Positions 16,801 to 29,274 of a stretch of 64,000 nt of DNA are shown here, one piece after another. Made by a program: the position numbers and the translations under genes. The stretch lies in NCBI GenBank assembly GCA_037043015.1, contig CM073324.1, forward strand, positions 18,361,097 through 18,425,096, in the 5' to 3' direction. The stretch comes from Bryum argenteum (lineage: Eukaryota; Streptophyta; Bryopsida; Bryales; Bryaceae). The notes beneath the pieces were generated by a model, which did not search any database, had not been told where the DNA came from, and worked only from the letters and a program-made list of their open reading frames with translations. Positions within the stretch are counted from its first letter, which is position 1; every line of letters begins with the position of its first letter.

Positions 16801-17130
16801 GGCCTTGACTTGGTGGTAAGGGCTCATGACCGCCAATGAGGAGGTTGTGGGCTTCATTCACCATGCCAGCGTGGTGCTCACCATCATAGTCCATTCAACT
16901 ATGGTGGGGGGGTTCCTCAACCTCGTTGTATGGGTACCTCAAAGCCTTTTGGGAGGATACCATGTCGGGTATCTCTAAGGCACTAGTGGCTAGATAGGAA
17001 CTAGCATAGAGGGGCTAATAGTCCTGACATTGGTGTAGTGATCTCTGGGCATACATCCAAGGATAGGTCGAGCGAACACTCTATTCACACCGACCTCTAA
17101 ATAAGTTGGAATTTCTCTTCTTCTTAATTT
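16801..17130 (+). mobile_element. tRNA-derived SINE, subfamily 1
   Basis: The 5' end (about 16803-16870) resembles a tRNA promoter: box A-like TTGACTTGGTGGTAAGGGC and a degenerate box B. It is followed by the body shared with the copies at 44224 and 52627 up to about GGGAGGATACCATG, and then a different 3' half ending in CACCGACCTCTAAATAAG and a CTTCTTCTT tail. A possible 6-bp target duplication (TTAAAC) flanks it. Confidence 0.7.
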
Positions 17131-18065
17131 AAACCTATAAACTATTCTTTGTCTAAAGAAAGCATAAAACATGACTCTCATAAATGAAACGCTCTGTTTT
17201 CCCCTCTCTCGTTGCACTACGACCACTACCCTTTTTTATTTTTTTGGTCTAAAATGGAGGTATTAATATGGTGGCCAGACCAGAAGGCCTTATTCAATTC
17301 CTTCCAAATACCTCTGGCCAGCTCGATCTAGCTGCATTTTTACTTATGTTACAAAGGTCCTATGCTATCTAAAGCCGAGGCCATCTTCATCACAATTGGA
17401 AAAACCCCATGTTTCTATTCAAAGGGTCAAACCCCAGACATCTGACATAGGCCAAAAGTTGATTTTGGTACTAACTAGAAATGCATAGTGTATGCCTATA
17501 CTAACGTATTTGTATTGCGACATTGCTATTTATCACGTCATAATCACCTTATGATTTTGGTTTTGAATTGACCAATAAAGGTCCAAGAAATCCGAAATGG
17601 GTTTATCAAAGTCGGTTGAATTTTTTTCCTTCTATGTACCCTCCACATTCTACATGTCTTCTCTTTACCAATTGTGGAATAATAAACTCAAAATATATAA
17701 AATGTTAAGATTTGGAATGTGTACAAACCATGCAAGCTTAATTTTGGAGGCTAGATGAAATAAATAATAAATTAGATATGCAATAAACAAGTCTAAATTT
17801 GTAAATTTTAATTCTTTTCTTACTCTAGTAGACTACAGCCAAGTATTGATGTTTAAAATGATAATGATTCTGTGATTCAGGATGTCCTACATTTGAATAG
17901 ACATTGGCCTTGGGATGTTAGAGCAAACTTGTCATAAGAGACAACATTGTCATTTTGGACATAGTGCCGCACCATCGCTACAATAATTCTACATGAAATG
18001 CAAGAAAATTTGGAAACACTTGTGGACGCAAAAGTAGAAGCGAATCATGGAAAAATACCTCTTAA
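17131..18065. other. AT-rich intergenic DNA
   Basis: No gene, inverted-repeat element or SINE could be recognised here. Confidence 0.4.
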
Positions 18066-18210
18066 GAGATAGATAGATAAAAACTCCGGTCCGTATTACA
18101 GGGCCGGAGTAAATAAAGTGTCTATTCGTCTTGCCAATGAGCCGGTGCCCAGTGGACAGAGGGCCATTGGTGCAAGACTACTCACCCCTTTCGGGAATAG
18201 ACAATACCTC
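18066..18210 (-). mobile_element. SINE fragment, 3' part
   Basis: Read on the minus strand it holds the SINE 3' end, with a CCGG-flanked stem and a (TATC)n tail starting at about 18066. It is interrupted by the F-family element at 18211. Confidence 0.6.
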
Positions 18211-18799
18211 TTAACCCCCCAACTCTCCTTGAAGCACGAAATGGGTTTTTGCAATTCCGGGCAGCCTAAATGAAGGGTCTAGAAGTAATATTTTTGCATA
18301 AAATTTTATTGGGCCCTCTTTATACTACAAAGTGTATGTCGTAAAATTTGCAAAGTCAAATTCCAATTTTTGAGTCTTCTAGGACGATCCTTGGGTTGCG
18401 AGCCGAGATGGGGCAGTTTAGAAAAGTAAATTTTTTTATTTTTTGATTTTTTTAAACATGTTCATTATTAGATCACTACTCAAATTTCAAAGTTACTCAA
18501 GTCAAAAAGTTTACCAATTTTACAAAGGCAGCCTCCAAAAGTTTCAAAACCAATATTTGCAATGCCCAAAAAAACTTGGGAGACAAACTTTGGATGTTAT
18601 GATCTCTCAAATGGTAAACATCCAATGGTCAATTTTCTGAACAGTAATCAAGCATATTCTTAGGTACAAGATCTTACGGTTGGAAGTTTTAAAAATTGAA
18701 AAGAAATCGGTTCACACCCCCACGAGTGCTTAGAGGTAGAGAATCTCAGTTTTGAGGTTTCAAGCTCCCAAAACACACCAAGGAGATTTCGGGGGTTAA
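18211..18799. mobile_element. F-family TTAA element
   Basis: It runs from TTAACCCCCCAACTCTCC to GGAGATTTCGGGGGTTAA, an imperfect terminal inverted repeat with TTAA at both ends. The 589-bp interior matches the copies at 33173-33758 and 40520-41105. The motif CGGGCAGCC lies about 45 bases inside the left end only. It is non-coding. Confidence 0.8.
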
Positions 18800-19074
18800 A
18801 CGATAACCCACTTGGGTTTTTAGAGTTGACTAATGTGGGAGTCAAGACAAAAAGCGTCGTGAGCCGCCGCAACCATGAAAAAGGGGAGAGGAGAAGAGCG
18901 CCCAACCATGAAAGGAAAATGAATACGTATAGGGAATGACATGTCCAAAATCAAGTCGGAAAGTACATTTATGATAATTACACTTGTATCCACACCTTAT
19001 ATGTTGGAGTTGTGCAAAAGTTTTTACTGAATTTTTTTATTTTTTTTAAAAATTTGAAGCCTGATATATGGTGA

Positions 19075-19395
19075 GGTGTCCTATAATGGCGCAATTTTCA
19101 GCACAGAAAATCTACAGGAATGTTGCCAGTGCAAGCAATTTTTTTGCATGGGGAAAATTAGTAGAAAACTAGAGCAAGTGGAATCATCATTTTTTGACTC
19201 TTTTACAGTAAGTAATGAATTTTTAAATATGGAAATATAGGTGTTCTTAAAATGGTGCCCTAAAGTGACGCCCTATAATCTTTGCAGTGTGTACATGGTA
19301 CTGTTGTATGGAGAAGCTATTATGTACGTGACAGTGAAGATTACAAGGGCTCCATTTTTGGCAGTGCACCATTTTTGACTGCTCTACCATACTCG
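19075..19395. mobile_element. Tourist-like MITE, diverged copy
   Basis: The interior (for example GGAATCATCATTTTTTGACT and AATGGTGCCCTAAAGTGACG) matches the MITE at 49291-49597. Ends are approximate because the terminal repeats have decayed. Confidence 0.5.
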
Positions 19396-19751
19396 CGTAG
19401 AGGCAGAATCAAGGGGCGGGGGGGGGGGGGCACATGGAGAGTTGAAAAAGGGAGCCAAAGTGGGTGACTGATTGCATTCTACTTCCATCCATCGAAAAAG
19501 TCCGGGCAGTCCCAAAAGAGAAGTGTGAATAATTTCAACTCAACTCCCTCCCTCGACGGGCCTTGATGCCCCCGGCTTACCATTCATTGCCCTTCCAAGT
19601 GCCCTTTCTTCTTATAAGCAACGAACCAGTCCTCTCAAATTATTACTTTCCACAAGCAGACTCGGGTCCAATCAGTCAGTCATTCCCCCTCCTACAAAAT
19701 TCCCCTTCTCACACTTTCATCTCTCTAAAGAGTAATATGATTGATTGTTTT

Positions 19752-19950
19752 TGTCCTTTTGGGGAATACTATGTCAAGTATTTTCAAGGTACTAGAAACT
19801 AGCGTAGTTATAGTGTCCACCCTCGAGAGGGGGAAGTAGTATTGTTCCAATTTTCCCTTGTCCGGTGACCATCAGGATAATAGCATTACGAACGGACACT
19901 TCATTCACGCCGGCCCCTTAGAAAGGGACCTGAGTTTCCAACTATTGATT
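19752..19950 (+). mobile_element. SINE, 5'-truncated, subfamily 2
   Basis: It starts within the SINE body (GGGGAATACTATGTCAAG) and continues through CATTACGAACGGACACTTC to the CGCCGGCCCCTTAGAAAGGG stem-loop and a short pyrimidine tail. Confidence 0.75.
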
Positions 19951-20021
19951 ATTTTTTTCGGACACATATTCTTTTTAATAAATATGATGGTCTTCTCATG
20001 TTGGGAGCAATTACGTGGTTC

Positions 20022-20365
20022 TTAAACCCTAAAAGGGAAGCTCCTCTGGATGGCCAAATCTGAAATCCGGAAATGCTGTTTTCTTTTTTTAAAATCTGAT
20101 TTTGAGAAATCCAACTGTAGGGTCTTGTTTAGAATTTGTCCAATGACTCTACACACCAATTTTTATCAAATTGCACCATTTGAGTCTATCTTGAGATGTA
20201 TTGAGTAAAAGTTTTAGTTTTCGCGAAAACAATAATTCTTTTTCAGTTGGATTTGCACCATTTATGAGATCATAACATTCAAAGTTGTCGCAAAAAGTTT
20301 GTGGGCATTGCTCGTGAGACATTGTTTTCATGGTGCAAAGGGAAACTTGAAGATTGTATGGTGGT
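20022..20365. mobile_element. Fragment related to the A and C TTAA families
   Basis: It begins TTAAACCCTAAAAGGGAAG and holds blocks (ATGAGATCATAACATTCAAAG, then a GAGACATTGTTTTCATGG-like block) that also occur in the A/E elements near 41800 and 41500. The right end is not found. Confidence 0.45.
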
Positions 20366-20624
20366 TCTGACCATCACTCAAACCAGTTCTTCGACAATTC
20401 CAAGAATACATTCAGAATAATGAAGAACTCATTAAATTTTGGGACCACTAATTCCAAATTACAGTATAGTTACATAGGAATATGTGTTGATATATGAACT
20501 TGAGTTTGAGATTGCCACGTTGGATCAATTAACAGAGTTTCTTATGCTGTTGAGAATTGATTTAGACAAGTTCTATTGCACTAATATATAGGGTCAGCTA
20601 TAATGGACAATTCACAATACCAAC

Positions 20625-20892
20625 TTAACCACTAAATTTCCTTGTCGCAAAACCGTCTAAGTCACAAGATTTGACCTTCCTTTAGATTAAGCTCAAAGAT
20701 TCTCAATCTAAGCATTATTTTAGAGATTCAACAGTAAAATCTCAAAGTTCACTTGACATACTTCTCACATACAAGATTTGAACCCTTCATTCTTCCTCAT
20801 TTGTGAGATTATAATGGTCAAAGTTGGCTGAATTTTTCTCCTGCAGGAACCTCTAAAACCTGTTTGGGGTTTTAAGAAAAGTTAGGGGTTAA
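20625..20892. mobile_element. C-family TTAA element (268 bp)
   Basis: It runs from TTAACCACTAAATTTCC to GTTAGGGGTTAA and is 268 bp long, the same as the copy at 49597-49864, to which its interior (GAGATTATAATGGTCAAAG) matches in the opposite orientation. Its right TTAA is shared with the B element that follows. Confidence 0.75.
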
Positions 20893-21258
20893 CCCTTAAA
20901 CGTCTAGCTATACGGATTTGGGTAGCCCAGTATTGGATCACAACATCTTTTGGACTTGGGCATCATGAATAGTGCACTTTTTGAACTTGGGCATCATGAA
21001 TGATCCAATCAATGATGAGCTTGCAACCTCCTACAAGGTTATGTACAACCCCAACCTACCTACCACAATCCTTTCAAAGCACAAAATCACTCATACAAAT
21101 TGTGATTTGAATTCTAAAATTTCACTTTTTGAATGCATCACAAGAAGGTGACCAGTTTGACATCAAAATATAAGTGAAAAGTTGAGTATATTGAGAGCTA
21201 CAGAGGAGATTCTGTTGGAATATGACCCCTCGGGTCACCTTCGGCATTTAAGGGTTAA
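20889..21258. mobile_element. B-family TTAA element (370 bp)
   Basis: It is exactly 370 bp from TTAACCCTTAAACGTC to GGCATTTAAGGGTTAA. The interior matches the copies at 31422, 32559, 44823 and 44816 in reverse orientation. It is inserted at the terminal TTAA of the C element before it. Confidence 0.85.
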
Positions 21259-21689
21259 CTGAGTACGTATTAACCCATAAAACTTTCACAAGAATTTAAT
21301 AATGCTGAAAAGGGTGCAACATCTTAAAATATAGGTGACTCCATACCTTGGCTTTTGAAAACCAGAAACGGATGTCACTATCTTTAAAAGACATCAAAAT
21401 TAGTAGCACAAAGCCGGTTGAGATAATCCAAAACTAGCTAGGAAAGGACAGTGGAACGGTACTCACAAGGCTTTCCTGAAATTGCAGGCTCAACCCTTGC
21501 TGTGAACTCTCTCAAACCCACACCCTAAGTTTTTATGTTCATGTGTGACAATAAAATGAATAGTACCATGAACAAGATCAATAGGATTGTTGAGCTTTGT
21601 TTCACTAAAAGATAGTAAGATAAATCATGAAACAAATCCTTGTTGCATACCCTTCAGCTCAATTACTTCTTTTTATAAGAATATTACCT

Positions 21690-21930
21690 GCATGCAATTT
21701 TCGTGCATGGGAAAATTAGTAGGAAGCTCTTGCAAGTGGTGTCATCATTTTAGGACTCTTCTACAAGGAGTAATAAAATTTTGAAATTAAAAATATAAGT
21801 GTTCCTAAAATGGTGCCTAGAGCGATACCCTATATTGTTTGCAGTGAGTACATAATATCATTATACGGAGAAGCTATTACATACCCATGAGTGAAGCTCC
21901 ATTGAGCTCCATTTTAGACTATACTCTACT
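21690..21930. mobile_element. Tourist-like MITE, truncated copy
   Basis: It matches the interior of the 19075-19395 copy (GGGAAAATTAGTAG, TAAGTGTTCCTAAAATGGTG, GAGAAGCTATTA). Its ends are not preserved. Confidence 0.5.
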
Positions 21931-22920
21931 ATAAAGGTTCTGACTTGAGCAGAACGAGGACTAAAAGGTTTACTGCGTGACCTATTTGGTCAGAACGCTT
22001 GCACTGTTTCCTCTTCAGAAAGTAAGATTGCAGTGCAATATAGTTCCGAAATTGTTGCCACAGGCAAGAAACGCAACACCCCATGTACAGTTCATCCATG
22101 TGAACTGCAAAGCCTACTTCAAGACTGTTCATTAATGCATGAAACAGAGGCTTTCGTTCTTGACAGCAGTGTGAGTTACTTTAGTTGGTCAAGACAAGTT
22201 CAATAGCAGCGATTCGTAATAAAAATGGGTCCTTGAGCCAGTGAATAATCTGGCAAACCCTCGTTTTGTATTTGAAATGACATGAATATGGTACACTATT
22301 GTGAGAATTGGTAGGGAGCCAGGGAGCTCACAACGCAGGAATACGAGCAGCAAAACTGCTGACGCCCTTCACAATCGCCGACGAGTCCTGTTGTCGATCA
22401 ACTGATCGTACTCCTCATTCAAAATGACCCTGTTCAACGAGTCGGCAACTCAACAAGTCAGAATCGCAGGGCAATGGAGCAGCTTATCAATTTTGTTGTA
22501 GTAATGATACAAACGGATTAAGCATCTGGATCGTTAAGGATATGTAGAGATTCCCAAATGGCTACATAGATGCTGAAATTGATAAACAGGGGCTTACATG
22601 ATTGATGAGGTTCCATCAAAATCAATGGACTCGCGGAGGGCCTTCGATAGACTGTCTTGATACACTCCACACAAATTGCCGTGATCACCATCTGCAAATC
22701 TTGCATAATTCTTCGAACGTCTGTATACAAATTGCATACTCATCGAACTTCCAGTTTTGCATGACGAGGTCATACTATGCACAACTTTCATAATCTACAC
22801 TATGGTGCACGACCACGACTACGTTCTGTCCTCTTCAATAAGGTACTCTTCAAGCACGGAAGATCATAAGGCTGGAGGAGTTGCGATGTTTCCTTGACCT
22901 TCCATTGGAGATTCAGATAG
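21931..22920. other. Probable 3' UTR and downstream region of the Lzipper-MIP1 gene
   Basis: I see no conserved coding exon here. In particular, I could not find a DUF547 domain, which many Lzipper-MIP1 proteins carry after the coiled coil. Confidence 0.4.
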
Positions 22921-25900
22921 CTACGTCCTGCAAGAAGAAAATGTCTCAATCAGTAAAGATTGCAGTTTTACGAAGCTAATCCCCCAGCACATAGGGACTT
23001 CAAACAGAACTTGCTGGACATAAGTCAAAGCCAAGTTTCACGATCTACCAGTTTTAACTACGGAGTAGTCTCCAACCTTCTTTTCTCTCCAAAACTTATA
23101 ATGTGAATTTCCGGTAGCAATTTCAAGAAAGCTTGATGACACTTACTTCAATTTTTCCTCAAGTGGAGACCTGATGGCTTTGTAATAGTGCCGATGGGGC
23201 CCTACAGTCGCTGCTCGGTGCTTGCGTACATCATAATTATATACCGGATCCATGCCGTCTGAACAGTATTCTTCTAACAACTGTAAGCCTCCTTGGCTCC
23301 TGATGTCAAAACTCTGACTTCGTCCAAATGACGGGACTCTTTGTGAATTGCCAAGCGGAGGTACAGGAGGTTTTGCAGCCATCTTTGCGGCTACAGTGTC
23401 TGAAGGCGAAGAGTGTCTGCGGATCTTGCTGCATACTGTACCAAATAATTTCGCCAGATCTTCTGGTAGCCACGAAGCGTCTGATATCGGGCCACAGGCC
23501 ATGTCTACCTTATCATCCTGACTCATCAATCATCTCGAAAGAATCAGCGAAGAATACTCGAAGTGAATGATATCAACTTTGTAATTTGCATCCACGTTTT
23601 GCTTCAGAGAAAGAGTTGGAAGAAGATTTATACTCAACTATACGAGCACAATATCAGAATCAGAAGATTGCATCTTAACGTGATTTTTTTTTCGTAGTGA
23701 CTGAAGCAGAGATGAAGAAGACATCAATGTTCTAGGTTATATGCTCTAGGTTATAGGTGAAAAATGCAAAAATGACACTGAGATATGTGACATGAAACAA
23801 ACCTTATCATCTTCAACGTTGTCATTTTCAGGCCGAAGTTTGGACGAGTCAAAGTTCACGAACTTGGGACTGTCAATCTTCGCCGGAACTTTGTCGAAGT
23901 CATCGCTCTTAAAGGAAGGCTTCTTAACTAGGACGGGTCTTACTCTCAATTCTCTCTTTGTTGGCGAAGGTGAGAGCTTTGCCTTAGCATATAGTTTGGC
24001 ATTCTCAGAGAAGTTATTCGATACTGTTAGGCGGTGTTGAACAGGACCCTTCAAAGGAGAAGGTAACTTCGACTCCATACCTAGCTTAATGGGAGGCAGA
24101 GATCTGGTGATTACAAGGTCGTGCGTCCTCCGTCGCTCATCACTGGGAGTCAAAAGCTTGAGGTCCTCCTTCTCCACAGTCGCAGGCAATCTGAAGGGCG
24201 TCACCATCCGATCCTGGTTTCTTTGCTCTGAAGTGGGGGTAATTGGTGAGTAGCTAGAGTTGTGAGACTTCAGTTGTGGAGATCCCGTTGGACTCATATT
24301 TGAAGCGATACGCTTGATAGAGGATATGGCTTTGTCTTCAAATACTGGAGACGGAGATGAAGCGAGTGTGCATTCAGTTTCAATGTCCCTGTAACTGGAA
24401 GAACGTCTGAGGTAAGCACCCTTCTTGGTCTCCAATTGCGGGGAAGCAACAGGTGGTGACCGGCCAGGGAGATCCTTCTTCCTAGCGGGCTTCTTCACAC
24501 AACTGTCCAACTTCTCGTCTGCTAAAGTTGCAAGCCGTGGAGGTGTACGAGGCAGATGCCTGCTTTGCACCTCCTTCCCGTTCGCAGACCACTTGAGAGG
24601 AGATTTCTTCGTTTTATCAGAATTCGCATGAACACTGGGACGAGACGACGTTCTTGCATGTACTCCATTCTTTGGTACAGAAAGCCTCTCATAGACATCT
24701 CTCACAGCAACCTTGCCTTTGGACCTGACTAAGTTGGTTTCACATTCTACGTCCGTCTTCCTGCTGATACATGGGAGAGATTGAGTCTTTTTGTGATTTG
24801 GTTTCTTTCTAGAGGGCTTTCTATCCACCTGGTATGGCTCACCAGCATCTGCAGGAACCGATTCTGACGAGGAAGAACCTCCTCTGATTACTCTTTTTCT
24901 GTTCGACGCCTGGGGAGAGTTGATATCGGACCTGCCATCAGGAGAGGGAGGTGGGTTCATGGAGAGGGGTAGTGTAAAATCGGAAGGTGCAGTTGAGGAC
25001 GTGGACATGTTTCCATCGTGCGTGATTGAAGGAGAAGACGGAGCAGAGGGTCTCCATTCAGGAGTGTCAAAAGGTGTCAACGACGGCGTCACTTCGTTGA
25101 TCGGAGTCGTTGGCTCAGATACTTCAGTTATCTTGGCCTCAGAAGCAGTAATATCCTTGGAAAAAGAAGCAGTGTTTTCTCCCCCTTCCACTACCAAGGA
25201 TGAGGACGGTTCATCCTGCAGCTCTTGCCGCAAATACACTGCATGCTTCTCAAGGAAAACAATTTCTTCTTCTAAAACCGCAACTTTGAATAGAAGCTCT
25301 CTTATCTGCACATTACATTGGTCGACTTACATATGTAAGCTAGAAACAATGAATGGTGAATAAGAGGATTTTGAAGTCGGATTAAGAGCAGCAAAGCACA
25401 TATTCTTGAATGTCAGCAAAACTATAGTGATCACTCCAACCCGAAATAGCCAATAAATCGATCCAATAAAACATGGAAGTGACTTAGTCGAAGAGACTGA
25501 CCTTTGCAGGAACGTATTCAGGAATTTTGGGCAGAGTGCCCAGAGACCTTTGTAGGCCACTTTTCAGAGCTTCCCGCAATTTGATCTCATTCATGAGCTT
25601 CTTCTTCAAATTTGCAACCTGAATATATAATAGGAATGAAATTATCAGTTACAGTGACTATCAATTGATACAGACAACTGTACTGGAAACGAACAGGACG
25701 AGGAGTAAGACATTGAAGGAACACTACCCAGACCAAGAAGGTTCTGATTCCAGCAATGGAGACGCATAAAGCACAGGCTCAAAGCACACTCGGCCACTGG
25801 GTTCTGTTGATTACCTCTAGCTCCAAGGCAAGCCGTTCATTGTGAAGCTCTGGTATCGTTTCTCTCAGGTTGACATCAGTATCATGATGATCGACCTGAA

Positions 25901-26259
25901 AAACGATAGGTCAATAAGTCAGCAGCTGAAAAAAACGAATTGAAGTAATTAGAATATTAACTACGACGCCAATTTTGCCCGAATCGCGCAAGAATTTCGA
26001 TATCTGAACAGAAATTCTCAACATCCAAGTCGTAATGATTTTTAATCGCACTTTCTTTACAAGAATGGAAAGAAGCGACTTCCTCGGAAGCCCCTTCTAT
26101 TCAGCACCAAGGCATTAGGATAGGCAACTTCAAATAGACTTATTCGTCTGAGAACACATTGTCTGAGGTTAAAGACATTAGGCAATGAAATACCTCGGCA
26201 CTTCCAGTATCGATCACCGAAGATGGAGCCAGTAGCACTGCAGATTCTATTCCCTGCAT
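22921..26259 (-). CDS. Lzipper-MIP1 coiled-coil protein lacking DUF547
   Basis: Minus-strand exons 26259-26194, 25895-25815, 25618-25502, 25305-23803, 23517-23147 and 22927-22921 join in frame to 714 residues. Residues about 23-110 form a long coiled coil matching the plant ternary-complex-factor MIP1 leucine zipper: KLMNEIKLREALKSGL, LGTLPKIPEYVPAK and FKVAVLEEEIVFLEKHAV. A Ser/Pro/Lys-rich linker of about 480 residues follows, rich in SPxK and RTPPR-type motifs. The 124-residue fifth exon is the module shared with the gene at 12894-15303 and ends PHRHYYKAIRSPLEEKLK; the last exon adds Thr and a stop. In known relatives the sequence before DUF547 looks similar, but no DUF547 follows here. 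Proteins with this zipper dimerise and have been linked to transcription-factor partners; the role here is unknown. ATG 26259 is the only start fitting the spliced frame; an upstream non-coding exon is likely. Confidence 0.8.
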
Positions 26260-28954
26260 TGATCTGTTTTCATAGGCTCTGCAAAGCCCGAAAATGCCAT
26301 TTAGAAACGGGACATCGTACTTCAAGTTCGTGACTGAAAGCACAAACACAGTACTCTTATACTTGGGACAATCTTGATCAGAAATAAAGGAAGCCACCTC
26401 CATCTGTGTAGGAATGAATCCACCTACCCCACTGCTGATAAAATTCACCAGTCTAAACTTGGGAACGTGAAGTGTGAGAAGTTTCGGTACGGATCGATAC
26501 TTCTAAAACGAAGGTCACACAATCATAATGAACTTCTACCACGACTACTATTTCAATTGTAGCGTTAAGCACTAAATTTCATTCACTTTTTGCACAAAAT
26601 GAAACACTCGGTACGGATTTTAATATCACTCCGTGACCTCGTTCTTTTACTTCCTAACCGAGCTTTTAAGAACTTATTTGATGTTTCCACTAGAACCAAA
26701 CGACAGTTTCACTCGTGCTTTCAGTTCTTGCGACTTTCTGCGATGACACTTCCGGTTTCCTGGGATCGCAGTCGTAGGACAACGAACAGCATCTTTCCCT
26801 GGTAACGAAGACCATCGACCACGACATACCAAGAAAAAACAATTGCAAGAGATCGAAGAAGTTCTGAAGTCACCTGGCACTGTGCCGCCTTAAGTCCTCA
26901 GAAATGTCCTCATTAGCTCCAGAGCGCCAAGAAGAGCCTGTTTCAGCCGAGAAAACGGCGGTCAGAATGCTATCTAGCCGGAGTAGGAATTAGCAAAGCT
27001 CCTCGGACAAGTGTCGAAATTACGGTTCGCCCTTAGACACACTGAATCTTGTGTTGACAGTCATAGTGTCTTGACAACAGCGTGCCGAAGTTCTTTGGGA
27101 GCAAAATTTAATGAACACGGTGTCTTCAATCCTGAAAATTGTAAAGATAGCAGCGCTTGCAAACATCTAAACCACACGATAAAAAATAAAAATAAAATGT
27201 CTGTTACTATATAAAGGTCGTAAAGTAGTCTGACACTGCTCGAACCAAGAAGAGAAAGCGATAGCTCACATTTTCACAGAAAGAACGGTGTCAGTTCGCG
27301 GAGAATTTCGTATCTAGCCATGATCTCTGAATTTAACTAGAAAAAGATCGAATTCGCTCTAGTCTTTCCTGATTATTCGAAAAAAATCAGACAAGATGTG
27401 CGGACCAAGGTAGAAGCGGCTACACGGAAGACTTATACTCAAGATGCGCTCGGCTGCAAAGGCAACGAATTCACGTTGGCTTCCACGGCGGACGATTCCT
27501 CTTTTCATTTCCATGCAATCATTATTCATCCATTCGCAATCATGTACTTAAAAGGCGATCGCATTCAAAAAGAATCTCCGTCAAGCAGATTGAGACTACG
27601 ACAGCGGACATACATTGTGATCACTCGCATGGCTTCTTCAAACCATCAAGAAAAAGCCAGCATACATAATGCCCTCCAAGAACTCAATCTTCCTAAAGAC
27701 CTACGCCGACTCTCTGAAAGTCAAATTCACTGACGTGTGATCTTACTAACACAACACTGGGCCGCGAAGAGGCATGCAGAGCTTTCTGGTGCGACTGCCC
27801 GTAAAATGTAAGCATTCGGAGCAATGTCGTCATCTCGACGACGGCAAAGAAGACGAGAGCGAGACTGTAGGCACAGATATGATAAGTAAGCCTTCATTCT
27901 GTTGTTCGACCGCTAGCAGAGGAAGAAAACAATCCTGTCATCAAACCGTACTCAAAGCAAGACGTCCCGTCGAAGCTCTAACTCAATAGACGGGGGCAAG
28001 AATCACTGAGAATCCCGAGAAGACAATTATTGCTCCCTGAACTATCGATCAGCTGTACACTTTCCACAAACACCGCGGATACTATTGAACCGGTCGAGGC
28101 CGTTAAAAGAGCCAATTTCTCGAAACACTCCCCCGTGCCATGCCATGCCATGCCACGCCACTTATTACATCCACACGTTCACAATGAATAGCGTAAATCA
28201 AACACCTACCTCGTCACAACCAACTCCTCTTGAATCTGCCCCTCTCTCATCTGCTCTCCAATTCTTTCCAAACAACTGCTCTCACTCTCTCATCTACCTC
28301 TCAGGCATTCAAATTCTTTCCAACCAACTGCTCTTGAATCTGCCCTCTCTCTCAATTCTTCCTGCTCTTGAATCTCTTGCCTCTCTTCTCAACGCTCCAG
28401 ATTCTTTCAGCAAGAATGCCAAGAAGGTTCGTGAAACAAGACGTGCCAAGGAAGGGGGACACTGATGACACTATAGTAGGCATTGGTCGACAAAGTCGTG
28501 ACGATGTTACAAGAAGACGACGATCGGGCGAACAAAGCGGCCATCTCCCTCGCAATCACGTCTTGGCTCTGACACATTCCTCAAAACCCGAGCGATCCTA
28601 TTTTACGATAGTAGAGAGACGATGTCAATTCAAATTTTTTACCCCCGCCGGAATCCCTCAAAATGGCGGGGTAAAGTAACTGGACGGGGGATGAATGAAG
28701 ACGGTGATAGCGACATGGGATGAATTCCATCCCGAAGTAGTAAGGTAGCAAACGAGACTGTGAAGGTCAATAGGTCAACCTTCCTGTTTTGAGGCTCCCC
28801 ACTGCAAATTATTGTAGCGGTTTTGGATTTTATTCCTGTGTGTTTCCATAGTCCATTTGGGTTTGGACACCTCAATCGAGGCTCTCAACCGTCCACGGAA
28901 TAATATGGTATTGTTGCTTTTTTTTGGGGTTTTGCCACGCTCATTTGTTTTCTA
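26260..28954. other. Upstream region of the Lzipper-MIP1 gene
   Basis: This is moderately GC-rich, repeat-poor DNA that probably holds 5' UTR exons, an intron and the promoter of the minus-strand gene. A CCATG pentamer repeated four times lies at about 28136-28157. Plus-strand open frames here (for example 27398-27733) show no features of a real protein. Confidence 0.4.
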
Positions 28955-29085
28955 GGGGGGGAAGATATTATCGGGTAATAACGGTGGCCATCGGGATATT
29001 AGCATTACGAACGGACACTTCATTCACGCCGGCCCCCTTAAAAGGGACCGGATTTTCTATCTTCTTCTATCTTCATCTTCGGGTA
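28955..29085 (+). mobile_element. SINE 3' fragment, subfamily 2
   Basis: It holds GTGGCCATCGGGATATTAGC, CATTACGAACGGACACTTC, the CCGGCCCCCTTAAAAGGGACCGG stem and a TCTATCTTC-type tail. The 5' part is missing. Confidence 0.75.
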
Positions 29086-29274
29086 ATAATCAGGTTTGGA
29101 CAATACTAACCAGGTTGCATGCTTCGACAGCTAGATAGAGGTTAGTAACCGCGCTTCCGACAATTGGAACTCTATCTCTGCTTTTTTCTTTCTTTTTGGT
29201 GTCTTCTTTGTTCTTTTTTCTTTTTCTTTTGTAACATATTTTCAGTTTTAAAATAAATAAATCAATGTAACTTA

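Noticed and set aside
21931..22920. DUF547 domain after the Lzipper-MIP1 gene
   Set aside because: No frame in this stretch shows the expected conserved segments, and the spliced frame stops at 22921.
27398..27733. 111-codon plus-strand frame
   Set aside because: It has no domain, no splice signals and lies in the upstream region of the minus-strand Lzipper-MIP1 gene.
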